DNA of 64,000 bases. Origin: Cystobasidiopsis lactophilus. Lineage: Eukaryota > Basidiomycota > Agaricostilbomycetes > Agaricostilbales > Chionosphaeraceae. Numbering within the stretch: position 1 is the stretch's first letter; each line of letters starts with the position of its first letter. The DNA lies in the NCBI GenBank assembly GCA_001599975.1, contig BCIO01000001.1, positions 4,275,631 through 4,339,630 of the forward strand, in the 5' to 3' direction. Below are positions 46,515-58,169 of the stretch, in pieces. The position numbers and the translations under genes were made by a program. The notes beneath the pieces were generated by a model. The model ran no database searches. It had not been told where the DNA came from and saw only the letters and a program-made list of their open reading frames with translations.

Positions 46515-49438
46515 TCAATCCCTTGACGCCTGCGAATAATACGGCCGGATGACGGCGCCCGACTTTGGCGCCACCCGACTTTGCCTCCGATCCAACACGT
46601 CCAGCGTGAAGCGACCCACGACCAGTTCATTCTCTTCTATTGACGAGACCGAGGGGTTCGGCTGGTGGCCGTTCCGCCCAGGCGAGGTCGAGGCCGACTT
46701 GAGACGGATGACCTGAATTGGGTATGAAGCGCCTAGGTCTTCCGCCGGTGGCGTGCCCCAACTGCGAATCAAAGGGTCAGTATTGGCAGTCTTACAGCAA
46801 CAAGAGAGGAAAGACGAACAACTCGATGTCTTTGGAGGTGAAGCGCATCCATTCGGGCAGAGCGGTCCTCGAAGGGTCGTCCAAGCAAGCCACGTAGCGC
46901 TCCTTGGGTGCCGTGCTCCTGCCAGGTGAGCTTAGGGCCGGAGGTGGGTTAAGTGACGGCGTAAAGTGGAATGGTTTGCCGACGTCGACTGCCATTTTGT
47001 CCTGTTGCCTCCTCGTCGGACTGGTGGACCTCGATGGAGGCGTAGAAGGGGCCGTCATAACATTGGTGAACGGTGATGAAGTCTGGCCCGTCCGTGGCGT
47101 CGCCCAAGCATCAGTGGCGGGCGGCGGCGAGTAGAAGATGGGCGTCTGGGCAATCACCGCTGCGTCCTGGGCCGGTGGGACGTAGGGCACCGAGTACCGA
47201 TTCGACGACGGATTTTCGTTGGCGTCCGCCACAGCGTCCAACGGTGGCGAGGCAGGCTTGGAAGCGGGCGAAACTTTCCGGACTAGAGAAGCAGCAAAAG
47301 GAATCAAGCGAGATCGCGCCGAAGTCGCTGCCGGCCGTGGTGAGTCCGATTGGGGATACGGCTTAAAGTGCGGCGGCAAGACGGGGGAAGGAAGAGACGG
47401 GGACTCGACTTCTAGCCGTGGCCGGGACGGAACGCTTCGAATGCCGCTGTAGGCTGCCGACTCTGAGGCGGGGATGAAAGGGTCTTGCTCGGACATGATG
47501 GGCGAGGCTGCCAGATTGGGCGAGTTGAGGTTGGGCGAGTTGAGGTTGGGTGAGGCGAGGACGGAGGAGCGGACAAAGTCTCGCCGTTGCTTGGGCTCTG
47601 ACCGGATCGAGCCCGACCCTCTTGAGGAAGCTCCGTCTCTGGACGACCTGTCGGAGTAGAAAAGGGAAGAAGATGCGTGCGAGCCAAGCGTCGACTGGTC
47701 GAAATCTGAGTCTGGGTGGTAGGTGCCCTCAACGATGACGGGCGTGGAGATACCCAAGCCCATACCGTCGCCGAACGGGTTCTCTTGGACCGGCGGTGTG
47801 TCGTGGTCGTGACGGTTAAACACGCGCATCATGTCGAACCGCTTGGGCGCCAGGGAGGCCACGCTCTTGCCCTTGCCCATCTTCCGCTCCTGCTCCACGG
47901 GTGCCTTCTCCACCATGACAGCGCCCGCAAACGGTGCAGCCTGAGCGGCGGGGGTCATCAAGTCCGACTTGGAGATGTAGGGCTGCTGGGTCGAGTTGCT
48001 GTGCCGGTCCAAGCAGCGCCGCCGGCAGCAGAAGAAAAGCAAGGCGCCCAGTAGCGCCAGGCCGGCCACAGATCCCAGGCCAGCGGCCAGGCCGACCTTG
48101 GTGTTGTGCGACATTTGCGAGCCTCCGCTGCCAGAGCCGCCGCCGCCACCACTTCCGCCGCCGCCGCCGTTCGATGTCCCGTGCCCCGTCACATCCATCA
48201 CCAGCGTTGACGAGTCTGAGATGCCAGAAGACGGGTCGACGGCGGACAAAAGCACGGTCACGTTCGAGTACGTGAGGTTGGACGGGACCTGGCCAGAGAG
48301 CGACTTGGACGTCGGGTCAAACTTGGCCCACTGGCCAGCCTCGGACGGCGTGAAAGTGGCGGTGTACTGGGCTGAGGTCGAGTTCAGCTCGGAGGCGAGC
48401 GACTGGTCGAAGCTCTTGCCCGGTTTGAGGTTGAGCTGGCTCAGCGCGGTGTCGGTGAAGAGCGGCGCCTCGAGCGCGATGGGGATGGTCGCGTTCAAGG
48501 TCTGGCTGTAGGCAGAGGAGAACAGGACCGGAATACTGGGCAGCGTGCTGTCCTTCAAAGAACCGCTGAAGGTGAACGTGTCCGCGTCGTAGGCTAGGTT
48601 GGGAAAGGCGGCCAAGTCGGGCAGGGCGGTGATGTTCTCCGGCAAGACGTCGATGTAGTCGATCTGGAAGTGCGACAGCGGGACGGTGTAGTTGACTGGT
48701 CCGGTCGAGGTCGCGTTGAGCTTGGGCAAAGGGGAGAGCAGGTCAAAGTTGTGCTCGTCGACGTAGATGGTGAAGTTTTGGGTGACGTCGCCGTAGCCTG
48801 CCATATCACTGCCAAACAAGGTGATAGGATAGGTGCCGGAGGCGGGCGCCACGCCGTTGTAGGTGACGGTGCGCGAGTTGAAAGTGAGCCAAGAGGGCAA
48901 GCTGGTGGTGTTCTCCAGGTAAGAGGTGTAGTAGATGCGCGTGTTGTTAGGGGTCTCGAAAGTGAACTGCTGGAAGCCGATGGAGAAGCTCCAGGTGGGC
49001 GGGATGCGCAGCCAGCCATTGTAGTGGAGGATGCACGCCCCGGAGACGGTGGACGCGTTGGGCAGCTGCTCGACGACCGGGTACTCGAGGTACGGCGCCG
49101 GCGCAGCGGAGACGGCCAAGTGAAAGCCATCCTGCGCACTCCCTCCCGTTGAAGCGGTGGCGACGAGGGTGACATAGGTCGAGCCGACGTCTGAAGCAGC
49201 TGGCGTGCCGCTAAAGGTCATGGTCGAGGCGTCGAACGAGGCCCAGCCGGGCAGATCCGCCTCTGAGTAGGCGAGGGTGCCATTGTCAGAGGTGCGAAAG
49301 GTGCCAGCGAGCGGAGTGAAGGACCAGGGCGAGTTGACACGCGCGACGGGCGGCCTCTGGGCTTGAAGGCGGTAGACGACCCTCGGCGCGGCCTGGGCCA
49401 AAGTGGTTGCCAGCAGGAGGAAGAGGATGGTGCTCAGC
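46515..49438 (-). CDS. Axl2-like cadherin-fold transmembrane glycoprotein
   Basis: Axl2-like proteins are type I surface proteins marking bud or polarity sites, with cadherin-like CADG ectodomains. Main exon 46820-49438 and last exon 46515-46761 give about 955 residues; the initiator exon is unresolved, but the hydrophobic signal core LSTILFLLLATTLA is visible. The ectodomain carries repeated CADG features (GWASFDASTMTFSGTPAA, SLPSWLTFNSRTVTYNG, WAKFDPTSKSLSGQVP) and many N-x-S/T sites. A Gly/Ser hinge precedes a single transmembrane helix (VGLAAGLGSVAGLALLGALL) and a Cys/Arg-rich juxtamembrane stretch. The cytoplasmic tail is Ser/Pro-rich, contains a short tandem repeat, and ends beyond WGTPPAEDLG. 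Fungal Axl2 proteins interact with septins or bud-site GTPases; here that is inference. Confidence 0.8.
47516..47560. repeat. 15-nt tandem repeat in the Axl2-like tail
   Basis: Three copies of a 15-nt unit (TTGGGCGAGTTGAGG, the third diverged) encode the repeated SPNLN unit in the cytoplasmic tail of the Axl2-like protein. Being a multiple of three it can change copy number without breaking the frame. Confidence 0.85.
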
Positions 49439-49935
49439 CTGTTGTTGCGTCGACCATCAGCGCCATTGCCAAGCAGGATCTATGGTGGATCTCACATTTG
49501 GAGCAATTCATGCGCGCCAATTCTCTCTGCTCTTGGGGCCGATGTGGGTGTGTGCTGGATAAGCAAGGACTGGGTTTTGACAATAAAGAATGACAAGCAA
49601 GTTGGGTGCACAAATGAAAACTGGACGACTGAAGAAGGGAAGAGGGAGCTGCAATTAGTCGAGGCATGCTCAGCAAGGAATGCTGCTGCCAACGGTCGCC
49701 CGGGATCTGCGCGTGGTCGCGGCGCAGCTCTCAATTCTCGCCTCTCTCTCTGACTTTATCAGGCTCTGGCGTCAAGAAGGAGAGAATCCCAATACAGCTC
49801 TGCAGGCTTAAACTTTAAATGCAGCTTCTTGCATTACAAGGTCCCTTTTTTGGTGTGCAGCCAACAGCGGCTCAGCTCTATCGGCCCATGGCGCGGGTCA
49901 CAGCAAAAGTCATATCTGCGAGACGAGAAGGCAAG
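49439..49935. other. intergenic, should hold the first exon of the Axl2-like gene
   Basis: About 500 bp between the Axl2-like signal peptide and the IDH1 stop. The Axl2-like exon begins at 49438 with a one-base overhang after a CAG acceptor, so a short initiator exon should lie upstream. A GTGAGA donor at about 49495 is a candidate, but no ATG in the required frame was found. Confidence 0.4.
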
Positions 49936-51466
49936 TCAGCAGCTGCCTTTGGGCTGAAGGGAGCCAAAGAACTCGCCGGTGGTGGAGTTGTGGCCTCCCA
50001 TGTCCTTGGTGCGGATCTTGGAGTTGCTGAGCACCTTGTACATGGCGTTGGCGATCTGGTTGGCGTGGTAGTCAAGACCAAGATGGCGCAGCATCATGGT
50101 GGCAGACAGGATCATGGCCGTCGGGTTGGCGACATCTTGGCCCTGTATTTTGAATGAGCGCACGTTGAATAACGAAGGACGGGAGACTACTTGCCATGAT
50201 ATCCTTGGCGACGTGACGGCACCCAGGCTCGAAGAGGGCATATTCACGGCCGATGTTGGCGCCCGGAACGATGCCAGGGCCACCGACGAGGGCGGCGCCG
50301 ATATTTGACACGATAGAGCCGTACAAGTTGGGCATGACCATCACGTCGAACTGCTGAGGCTTAGCGACCAGCTGCATCGATCTGCGAGTGGGACTGTCAG
50401 CAACGAATCAAGGCGACGGAGGTTGGACGACATACGTGTTATCGACAATCATGTCGTTGAAGCCGATGCCGTACTCCTTGTATTCTTCCGCTACACGGCG
50501 GCAAGTGTTCAGAAACAGGCCGTCGCCAAGCTTCATGATGTTGGCCTTGTGGACCGCGGTAACTTTCTGTGAGGAGCGCCAGAACGTCTCAATCCTGCTA
50601 GCTGGATGAAAGGGAGCGCCTCGAACCCACCTTGCGGTTGTTCTTAAGAGCAAAGTCGAAAGCGAAGCGGGCGATGCGCTCCGACTTGGCGACGGTCATA
50701 ATCTTCAAGCTCTCGACGACGCCGGGATAAGACTGGTGCTCGAGGCCCGAGTACTCGCCCTCCGTGTTCTCGCGGATGATGACGAAGTCGACGTTCTTGT
50801 GGCGGGTCGGCACACCGTCGACCGACTTGCAGAGGACGGTTTGGGCGTAGATATCGAGCTGCTGGCGCATGGCAACGTTCCATGATGTATGCTCGGAGCG
50901 TTCGACCGGCGTGTACAGCGTTCCTGCGGCGATGACAGTAAGCAGCCATCACCAGTGTGATAGAGTGAAGCAGCCAAAGCGCACCCTTCAAGCCGACCTT
51001 GTTGCGGCGGAGGGAGTCGACCGACTTCTTGAACTCTGCCTCGCCCGCGTCCGTCTCCCCCGAGACGTTGTACTCCTCGAACTCGACCGGCACGTTGGCC
51101 GCCTCAAAGATCTCCTTGACCGAGTCGGTGATCTCCCGCCCAACGCCGTCGCCTCTGTTACTCTAGGATCAGCAAACCTTCTCACTTCCGATAGTCGAGC
51201 AGGACTGACGGCAGTAGAGTCACGCTGAAGACACCCGTGCGCTCTGGATGAGCCTTGATGTTCCCTGGAAACCAACGAGAGAGCAGACTTATCCATATTG
51301 GGTCGGCGGGCGGACGTTGAGCTTGGGCACCGAAAGGCCCAACGATGTCGCTGTTCTCGCCGTCTGCAGGCTTATCAGCGCTGATCCGCCTTACTCAGAC
51401 GGTAGCAGGGCTCACTGTAGGCCTAAGCACGGCTGGCGCGCGGGCCAACTTGGATAGCGATGCCAT
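49936..51466 (-). CDS. IDH1: NAD-dependent isocitrate dehydrogenase, regulatory subunit
   Basis: With Idh2 this subunit forms the octameric mitochondrial enzyme of the TCA cycle, isocitrate to 2-oxoglutarate. Exons 51416-51466, 51294-51363, 51210-51264, 50985-51154, 50631-50923, 50436-50566, 50195-50381 and 49936-50142 give 387 residues. The N-terminus [17 protein letters not shown] is a presequence. Seen: [54 protein letters not shown] and [11 protein letters not shown]. The catalytic Arg motif found in Idh2 is replaced ([13 protein letters not shown]), as expected for a regulatory subunit. The intron at 50143-50194 has a GC donor. The intron after exon 2 lacks a GT donor as drawn; a GT-AG alternative from about 51315 to 51255 would remove PPTQYGG. 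Confidence 0.92.
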
Positions 51467-51668
51467 GGATGCCTTCCAAGGCCCTCATGACGGACTTTGA
51501 GCTTCGCCTGCTCTTCGGCTGTATTTTTATCCCTTGGCCATGCCGCTTTTCACATGCAAGCTTGTTTTTTCCAACTCTCTAATCTCCTCCCATTTTCAAT
51601 AATTGCAAGGGGTCGTCGCCGCCCGAATCTACAGCTTCGATGGCTGGGCTGATAAGGAGCGGGCGTTT

Positions 51669-53303
51669 TTACAGGCGCGAGAGGATCGCGTTGGTGAACT
51701 CGGAGGTGGACGACTTGCCGCCCAAGTCGCCGGTAAGTACCGAACCTTCGGCGATGGTCTGTATGGGGACAAATAAGCACGCGTGTCGTGAAGAGCACTG
51801 AGGGCACATACTCCGAGAACAGCCTTTTCGATTTGCGCAGCGTGGTCGTTCAAACCCATGTGCCTGAGCCAGAAAATCAGTTCGGAGGCCGACAGGGCGG
51901 CACAGAGAAAGTGACCCACCTGAGCATCATGACGGACGACAGGAGCAGTGCAGTCGGGTTGGCGAGCCCCTTGCCAGCAATGTCCGGTCTGTGGGCAGGG
52001 ACAATCGGCATGGAAGTCCGACAATAACACAGAGTAGAGGCAACCCACGCTGAGCCATGGACGGCTTCAAAGATGGAGGCGTCCTTGCCAATGTTGCCGG
52101 AAGGGGTGAGGCCAAGGCCGCCGATGAGGCCGGAGTTCAAGTCGGACAAGATGTCGCCGTACAGGTTGGGCATGACCATCACCTTGCTGCTGTACGGGCG
52201 GGGATCCTGGACTATGCGCAGGCACACGCGGTCCAGCAGGTCCTCGTCGTACTTGACGTTCGGGAATTCCTTCCGCACGGTGCGGCAGGCTTGCAAGAAC
52301 ATGCCGTCCGACATTTTCCTGTTCAACAAGTCCTACTGATGAGCACTAAAGATGGAGGTCAAACAGGGAGGCCACGTACATGATGGGCGCCTTGTGCACG
52401 GCGGTGACCTCGTTGCGGCCAGAGGAGACTGCAAACTCGAAAGCGTAGCGGGCCACTCGTTCTGAGGCCTCGTAGGTGATGAGCTTGATAGACTGCACAA
52501 CGCCTGCCACGATCTGTGCGATCAACAGCTCCGAAGCTCAGAACATGAAAGCAACGAGCTGGTTGGTGAAAAGTCGCAAACGCACCTCGTGCTCAATGCC
52601 AGAGTATTCGCCCTCTGTGTTCTCTCGAATGATGACAGAGTCGACGTTCTCGTACGGCGTCTTGAAGCCCTCGACCGAACGACACGGGCGAACGTTGGCG
52701 AACAGGTTGAAGGCCCTTCGGAGGGTGAGGTTGAGCGAGACGTGGCCTTTGCCAATTGGTGTCGCCAAGGGTCCCTTAAGGGCGAGGGTGTTGCGGCGGA
52801 TGGAGTCGAGCGAGTCCTTGGGGATCACGCTCTTGCCGTCCACAATCGTCGGCGTCACATCGATAGACTCCCAGGTGATTGGCACTTTGGCCTGGGTGTA
52901 GATGTCCTTGACCGACTGGCTGATCTCTGGCCCGATGCCGTCGCCCTCGATGAGCGAGACGAGGTAGTTGCCCTGTCAAATGTTATCAGCGAGGGCGTTC
53001 TGCCCTGTTGTTGGGGCCTGTCCCAATCCCGGACGCACATCGCTGCCTTTCTTGCCCTTGTAGCCGTGGGAAGGATGCTCTTGAGGTGCAGTATACGTCG
53101 CCGAGGGTTCTGCAGTGGACCCAGGCGCATTTGAGGCCAGCGAACAACGTTTTAAAAACGTCAGGGAGACCGACCTGCGAACCTGCGCGCGGATGTCTGT
53201 AGGTGACGGAGCTGACCATCAGCACTTGCTGGATGATAGTACAGCCAAGAACACTCACATGGAGAGTCCGCGCGAGCTTGGAGCCGCTTCTAAGGGAGGC
53301 CAT
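51669..53303 (-). CDS. IDH2: NAD-dependent isocitrate dehydrogenase, catalytic subunit
   Basis: This is the catalytic partner of Idh1. Nine exons (53259-53303, 53175-53196, 53039-53109, 52586-52972, 52380-52513, 52049-52318, 51920-51988, 51812-51863, 51669-51758) give 379 residues. The presequence is [20 protein letters not shown]. Diagnostic blocks: [40 protein letters not shown] with the catalytic arginines, [52 protein letters not shown] and [11 protein letters not shown]. All introns are GT-AG. The gene lies immediately upstream of IDH1 on the same strand, with 203 bp between the IDH2 stop and IDH1 start, so the two subunits of one enzyme are tandem neighbours. Confidence 0.94.
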
Positions 53304-53436
53304 TGGACGTCTGCGCTTGAAGCTCCTTGAACCCGAAGTCTCGCCTCGGCAAAATGTTTTCACGTTCTCTCGTTGTCTTTTATTATGCCTTCCAGTCCCA
53401 AACCACTGAGCAGCAGACTAAATGTACAATTCGGTA

Positions 53437-55079
53437 TCAGGCATCAGAGTCTTCCAAGAATACTATCCGTTTCTTGCGAGGCGACTTGGAGCGTGAGACC
53501 GGTGGCGAACTGGTTGGAGGCGTTGAGACAGGTTTGGAAGGTTTGGAAGGTTTGGAAGCCTTCTTGGTGGGCGTGGAGAACACTGAAGAGGTCAGTTTGT
53601 TGCTAGGTGTGTACAGCACAAGCGGTTTGTCGTCGTCCGAATCTTCAGATGAGCTGGCCACCTTCCGCTTGCCCTTGCTGCTCGACTTTGGCGGCGAGCG
53701 CGGTGGCCGGACTTCCTCTCCGTCAGAGAGCACAGTAGTCTTACTGGCCTGCGACAGCCTGCGCAGGTGGCGACTGGGCGACATGGGCACCACGTCGTCC
53801 TCTCGGTCGCTGGATGGCAATGCTCTTGCTTTTGAAGTGGAAGTTTTGGTGGACCCGAACTCCTTGCGCTCCCATGGAAAACTTGAAGGGCTAGTTTTAG
53901 TGCTCGTCCCTTGCTTCTTGGCCTTGTGCGACGGCGATGGAGTGGAGGGCGCTGGTGGCGCCTCGCCTTCAGAGCTAGAGATGTCGATGGTCGGTCGCTT
54001 GCTCTTCTTCTTCTTCGGCGTGGGCGTAAAAGGGTCAGAAGGAAGAGGTGAAGGCGACCGCTCGAGCTCCTTCAGACGCTCGGCTTTGCTCTTGCCCTTA
54101 GTCGAAGGTGGCGGCTCGTCGTCGTCTTCCGATGAACTTCGGTCCCGGCGTCGCACTTTGCTGCCAAGAGCTCGCAGTTTTCTGGACTTTTTCGCCACTC
54201 GCTCGGCCCGGCTTTGCTTCTTGGAGCTCTTGGAAGGCGTGACCACCTCCAGCTCGGCGAGCTCGGCCTCCAGCTCGTCCTGTGGGTCGACCGGTTCCTG
54301 CGACTCTTCATCCTCGTCAGTCTCACTGGCCGCGTCCGTAGTTTCGTCATCGTCCACCACGAAGCCTGCCAAGTTGCCGTTCTTGTCGGCATCATCGTCT
54401 TTAATCTCCGCGAAGGCGTCCTCGTAGTCGTCATCCTCCTCCTCCTCGTCAGAGTACGAGCTCTGGTCTTCGTCGTTGAACCGGGGCTCCCGGGTGGATC
54501 GGCCAACGTCTCGGTTAGCCTCGTAGTGGCGAAAGTGATCCTGCCTGAAGCGTCTGTTGTTGTTTTTTGGTGAAGCACTTCGTGTATAAGCACTATAGCT
54601 TGAGGATCGTTGGGAAGAGACGCACTTTAAGATCTGGCGAATGAATTCGTTCCTGTGGTTTGAAACCAACGCCATAAGCCAACGTATACGCAGGCAAGAG
54701 GAGCAGCATCAAACGCACTTGGGTAGCTGCAGCCAGGGCCGATTGACGATCCAGTCGATCCAGTCCACATTCCTAGTCTGGTTCAGTCGTTTGCCTGTGA
54801 GCCGAAGAACAGCGCTTTGAGCCTCTAGACCTCAAAGAAGGCAAGGGGGCCGTGTCGCTTGCCTCGATGTTTCCGTCCAAAAGTGATCTTCCAGTCCTTC
54901 GAGTTGTTCAGGACGCCGTCCATGTAGTTCCGAACCGCTTGTTTGTACTGCCCGTTGCCATAGTCCTTGTACTTCGACAGGTAGTCGATGGGGACATTCG
55001 CGATGATCCAGCCCGAATGTTTGCCCCAAGTCATCTCAAAGCCGCCGGCCGTCGGGCTCGAGAGGTAGTCGTCATTCAT
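53437..55079 (-). CDS. protein with DUF3820-like N-terminus and acidic/basic disordered tail, 483 aa
   Basis: Four exons (54831-55079, 54719-54777, 54626-54652, 53437-54553) sum to 1,452 nt. The N-terminal 80 residues (MTWGKHSGWIIANVPIDYLS, then WKITFGRKHRG) resemble the small DUF3820/putative-exonuclease-associated module, which begins with a similar Trp-Gly-Lys/His motif followed by VPxDYL; this is a family-level guess. The rest is disordered: an acidic Asp/Glu block (YSDEEEEDDDYEDAF), then Ser/Pro/Lys-rich segments (TPTPKKKKSKRPTIDISSSE). The KPSKPSKP repeat is encoded by a 9-nt tandem repeat. Its role is unknown; a nuclear chromatin- or nucleic-acid-associated protein fits the charge pattern. 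Confidence 0.7.
53531..53557. repeat. 9-nt tandem repeat, three copies
   Basis: GGTTTGGAA repeats three times (53531-53557) and encodes repeated KPS in the disordered tail of the DUF3820-like protein. It is in frame and could vary in length. Confidence 0.8.
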
Positions 55080-56365
55080 CTTGCTTCGTGTCTCGGCACT
55101 ACAGCAAGCAGCTGCAGGGCCTCAAAATCAAGGCGCGCTCGCTGTTCCGCAAAAGATTGCAGATCCGTGCAGATCGTCCTATGGGAGCCGATCTTGGACT
55201 GGTGGTGGTCTCCTGAATGACAATGCACAGTCGTCATGACAATAACCCGCTGGTACAGCTCGGACGGGGAAGAAGTCGCTCAGGAAGGCTGAGCGAACCT
55301 TGGAGATGGACTGCTCGAGCGAAGGGTGACGACCATTTGCCACCGACTTTTGAAGCAATACGACAAGTTGAGAGCGAGCCAAGACGACCACTAAGGACTT
55401 TTGGAAAGGCCAAGGAAGTCGTGTAGCGGCAGAAGAGGTCGGAGGTGGAGGCCACCCGCAGCGGCAGCCAATCGTCCGCTGTTCAATCCACTTGCAGAAG
55501 AGTCGCGATGTGGGACAGAAGAGGTGACGGATGAAAAGATGATTGAGTTGGTATGCTCGACCTCTCGCTCTTGGATCCCGCTCTTCCTCCTGGTCCGAGC
55601 CGGTCCGGCTAGGCAGCTCGCCGTCTCGCCGACGTGAGAACCACATCATGAGACCCCCGCCCACGGTCACATCATCACTTCAAGAGGGAGCCACACTTAG
55701 AAACCCGAAATCAGGCCCTTGAGAGCGAGGGCCAGAGAGCAACAGCAGAGATAGGCCTCGACATGGGGCCAGAATCCCTTGGGAGGGGCTGGTCCGCTGG
55801 ATCAAATGTACAGCAGGCAGATGGTACGACCAGAACAAGGTCGAACAGCTGATCACTGATAGACGTTTAATTTCGTTGAATGAGCAATGTGGAGGAACAC
55901 CGCAACGAACCTGGATAGGGACCTTCTGAATTGGTTACCTGCACACACGACGCCAAGCTACTTGGTCCACAAATCGAACAGTTCGCCATCAGCATGCCCA
56001 AAGGCCGAGCGGAGGTTGGCGTCAGCCACAATAGTGATTCGTGGGCGATTCGGTGCATGAGTGGGCGTCTGGCGGTCCACGCGGCTTGGTGAGCCCAACA
56101 CGCGCCTCAAACAAAAGCAAGGCCACAACACACCTGCTGGGCAACGACCTCTGCGGGCCCTGCAGGCTCGGTTGACGGGGGAACCCTTTCGACCCATCTC
56201 AAATTGCTGCTGGCTGTTCCTTCCACGGTTCAGACGCACGCCTCAAATATGGCCCGCAGAACTAACCCTGCTGAGGAAGCTGGGCCGGAGGAGAAGGAGT
56301 AGCGGGCAAGATCTGGGGTTTGCTCATTGCTTTGCTTGATCGAGTGTGTGCAAGGAGCGCCCAAG
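55080..56365. other. 1.3 kb without a recognisable gene
   Basis: Minus frames at 55179-55670 (163 codons) and 55958-56239 (93 codons) are the longest. The second ends in RITIVADANLRSAF followed by GHADGELFDLWTK, which looks protein-like, and could be a small gene or a terminal exon, but no start or splice link is convincing. Nothing else is recognised. Confidence 0.4.
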
Positions 56366-57911
56366 CTATCTACGGTCCCGCCTGTTGTAATCCCGATCGC
56401 TGTCCCTCCGTCTATAGTCGTCGTCTCTTCTAGAATGGTCGTCGCGGTGTCTGCGGTGATCGTCTCGGCGCGGGCTTCGACTGCGATGGCGCGGCCGGTC
56501 CCTGTCGTCTCTGTGACACCAAAAAAGAATGAGCAAATACAGGTCATGGTGAAGCAAGCGACTGACCTCCTGTATCGTTGCTCGGAACGATGCTTGTCCT
56601 CCATGTCAAAGACCAAACCAGACGTTTGGTAGTCGTGACCTGACACTGACGGCGAGCGACGCCTTGCCTTGTTTGGGGCCGACTTGTTCGGTGGCGCCTT
56701 GCCACCAGTTCTGTTAAAGACCCAGTCGCCATGGAGTTTTGTAACGCTTTGCGAAAAGTCGACCTAGGTGTTCCATCGTCAGCTTGCGAGCGAGCTTGGA
56801 GCAAGAAACCCACATGAATCCGGCGGTCATCGATCAGCACGTTGTCCATCTTAAAGTAAGCGCGCTCGGCTTCTTCCTGCTTGTCGAATTCGATGAACGC
56901 GTAGTTCAAACTGTCGCCCGTCTTCTTGTCCCGGATGACCTCGCAGCTGAGAATGGTACCGAAGCGGGAGAAGATGAGCTCCAGGTCCTCGCTGCGGGTG
57001 ACGGCGTTGAGCTTGCAGACGAAGAGCACGTTCTCCGGCGGGCGGACGTCGGCGAACGGCAAGTCGCCCACCATCTCCAAGGTCAGCGCTTGAGCCTTGG
57101 CTTCCTTCTCCCTCCGTCTCTGTTCCTTCGTCTCGTCCTCTTCATCTGGGTCCGACAGCTGTTCCTCGTCGCCCACTCGCAATGTCTTGAGCTGGGCCGC
57201 TGTTGGCACTGGCGAGTTGGGCGGGATGTAGAGGTCAGACGGATCTGGGAACGGGTCATCTGCTCGCGCCATTGGTTCAGTAAGAGCAAAAGAAGTTGAG
57301 AACATTGCCGTTCACCTAGAACAATGACATGGCGAATCCGAATATCTCGCAACGGCCGATTCTTGTCGTCCGTTAGTGCCTCGTTGATCTTGTTCAGCGT
57401 GGCCTCGCTGTCTTCCCCAACAATCTTGCCGAACGGTGTGTGTTTGCCGTCCAGATAATCCGCGTTGGCGGTCAGCGTGAAGAAGAATTGCGAGCCACAA
57501 AGGCCCCCCGCCACCGCCATCGAAAGCGTCCCAAACTCGACATGCTTCAGTTGCGGCAGCCGAAATTCTGGCGTGAACAGCTTGTTGGCAGAAGGAAAGA
57601 TGGATTGGCCACCCGAGCCAGTATCTGTGGGGTCCCCCGTCTGCGCGATGAAATCTCGCTGGACTTTGCGGAGGTCAGAAAGCGCCGTGTAGCGTGAAAG
57701 GGGGCGCGCCCACCGTTAAAAAAGGAACAAAAGTTGTAGTAGTATGTCTTGCAAAGCTGTGCAGAGTGCCCCTGGCCGCATTAGGACACCTTGGGGACGG
57801 ATTTCATGCGCATCAACTTGCCTTCAAGAAGTTTTCGCTCGTTCGCGGGCACGCCTCGACGTCCAGATCGACAATGACGTCTCCCAGCGACGTCTCAAAT
57901 AGAACAGACAT
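56366..57911 (-). CDS. cyclophilin-RRM peptidyl-prolyl isomerase (PPIL4/Rct1 type)
   Basis: PPIL4-type cyclophilins link prolyl isomerase activity to RNA polymerase II transcription and splicing in the nucleus. Six exons (57822-57911, 57714-57756, 57316-57663, 56814-57259, 56567-56763, 56366-56510) give 422 residues. The cyclophilin domain occupies residues 1-160 ([57 protein letters not shown]). An RRM lies at about 225-300 with RNP2 LFVCKL and RNP1 [10 protein letters not shown], followed by HVDFSQSV. The tail is Arg/Asp/Ser-rich ([17 protein letters not shown]), an RS-like domain. The first intron (57757-57821) has a GC donor (AAG/GCAAGT), fixed by the conserved NFLKLCK-YYYN join. It is divergent from the VWA gene. 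Confidence 0.92.
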
Positions 57912-58169
57912 GGTTCTGGGTCCCCAGTAGGGTGATTCTTTTGTCGGCTCGCCGTCAGCGGAGACGCCCCTGCGAGCGATTTTCGTGGCGGCAGCCGAGC
58001 GGAAGCCTCGCTGGTGGCGGTGCGCTGTTCCTCTCATCTCTCGATTTAGCCATCTCCTGTTTTCTGCGACCATTGCCACTCCCTCGGTCAGACCAGCTGA
58101 TCCCGAGAACGACACATCCCAGAGCTCCAAAGGGCCAACAATTGCTAAATTTGGACCGTTCACTTCGAA

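Noticed and set aside
53327-54427. 366-codon plus frame antisense to the DUF3820-like gene
   Set aside because: It is the Ser/Leu-rich shadow of a low-complexity coding region on the minus strand.
55179-55670. 163-codon minus frame in the 1.3 kb gap
   Set aside because: Low-complexity, cysteine-scattered composition and no homologue; a plus frame overlaps it antiparallel.
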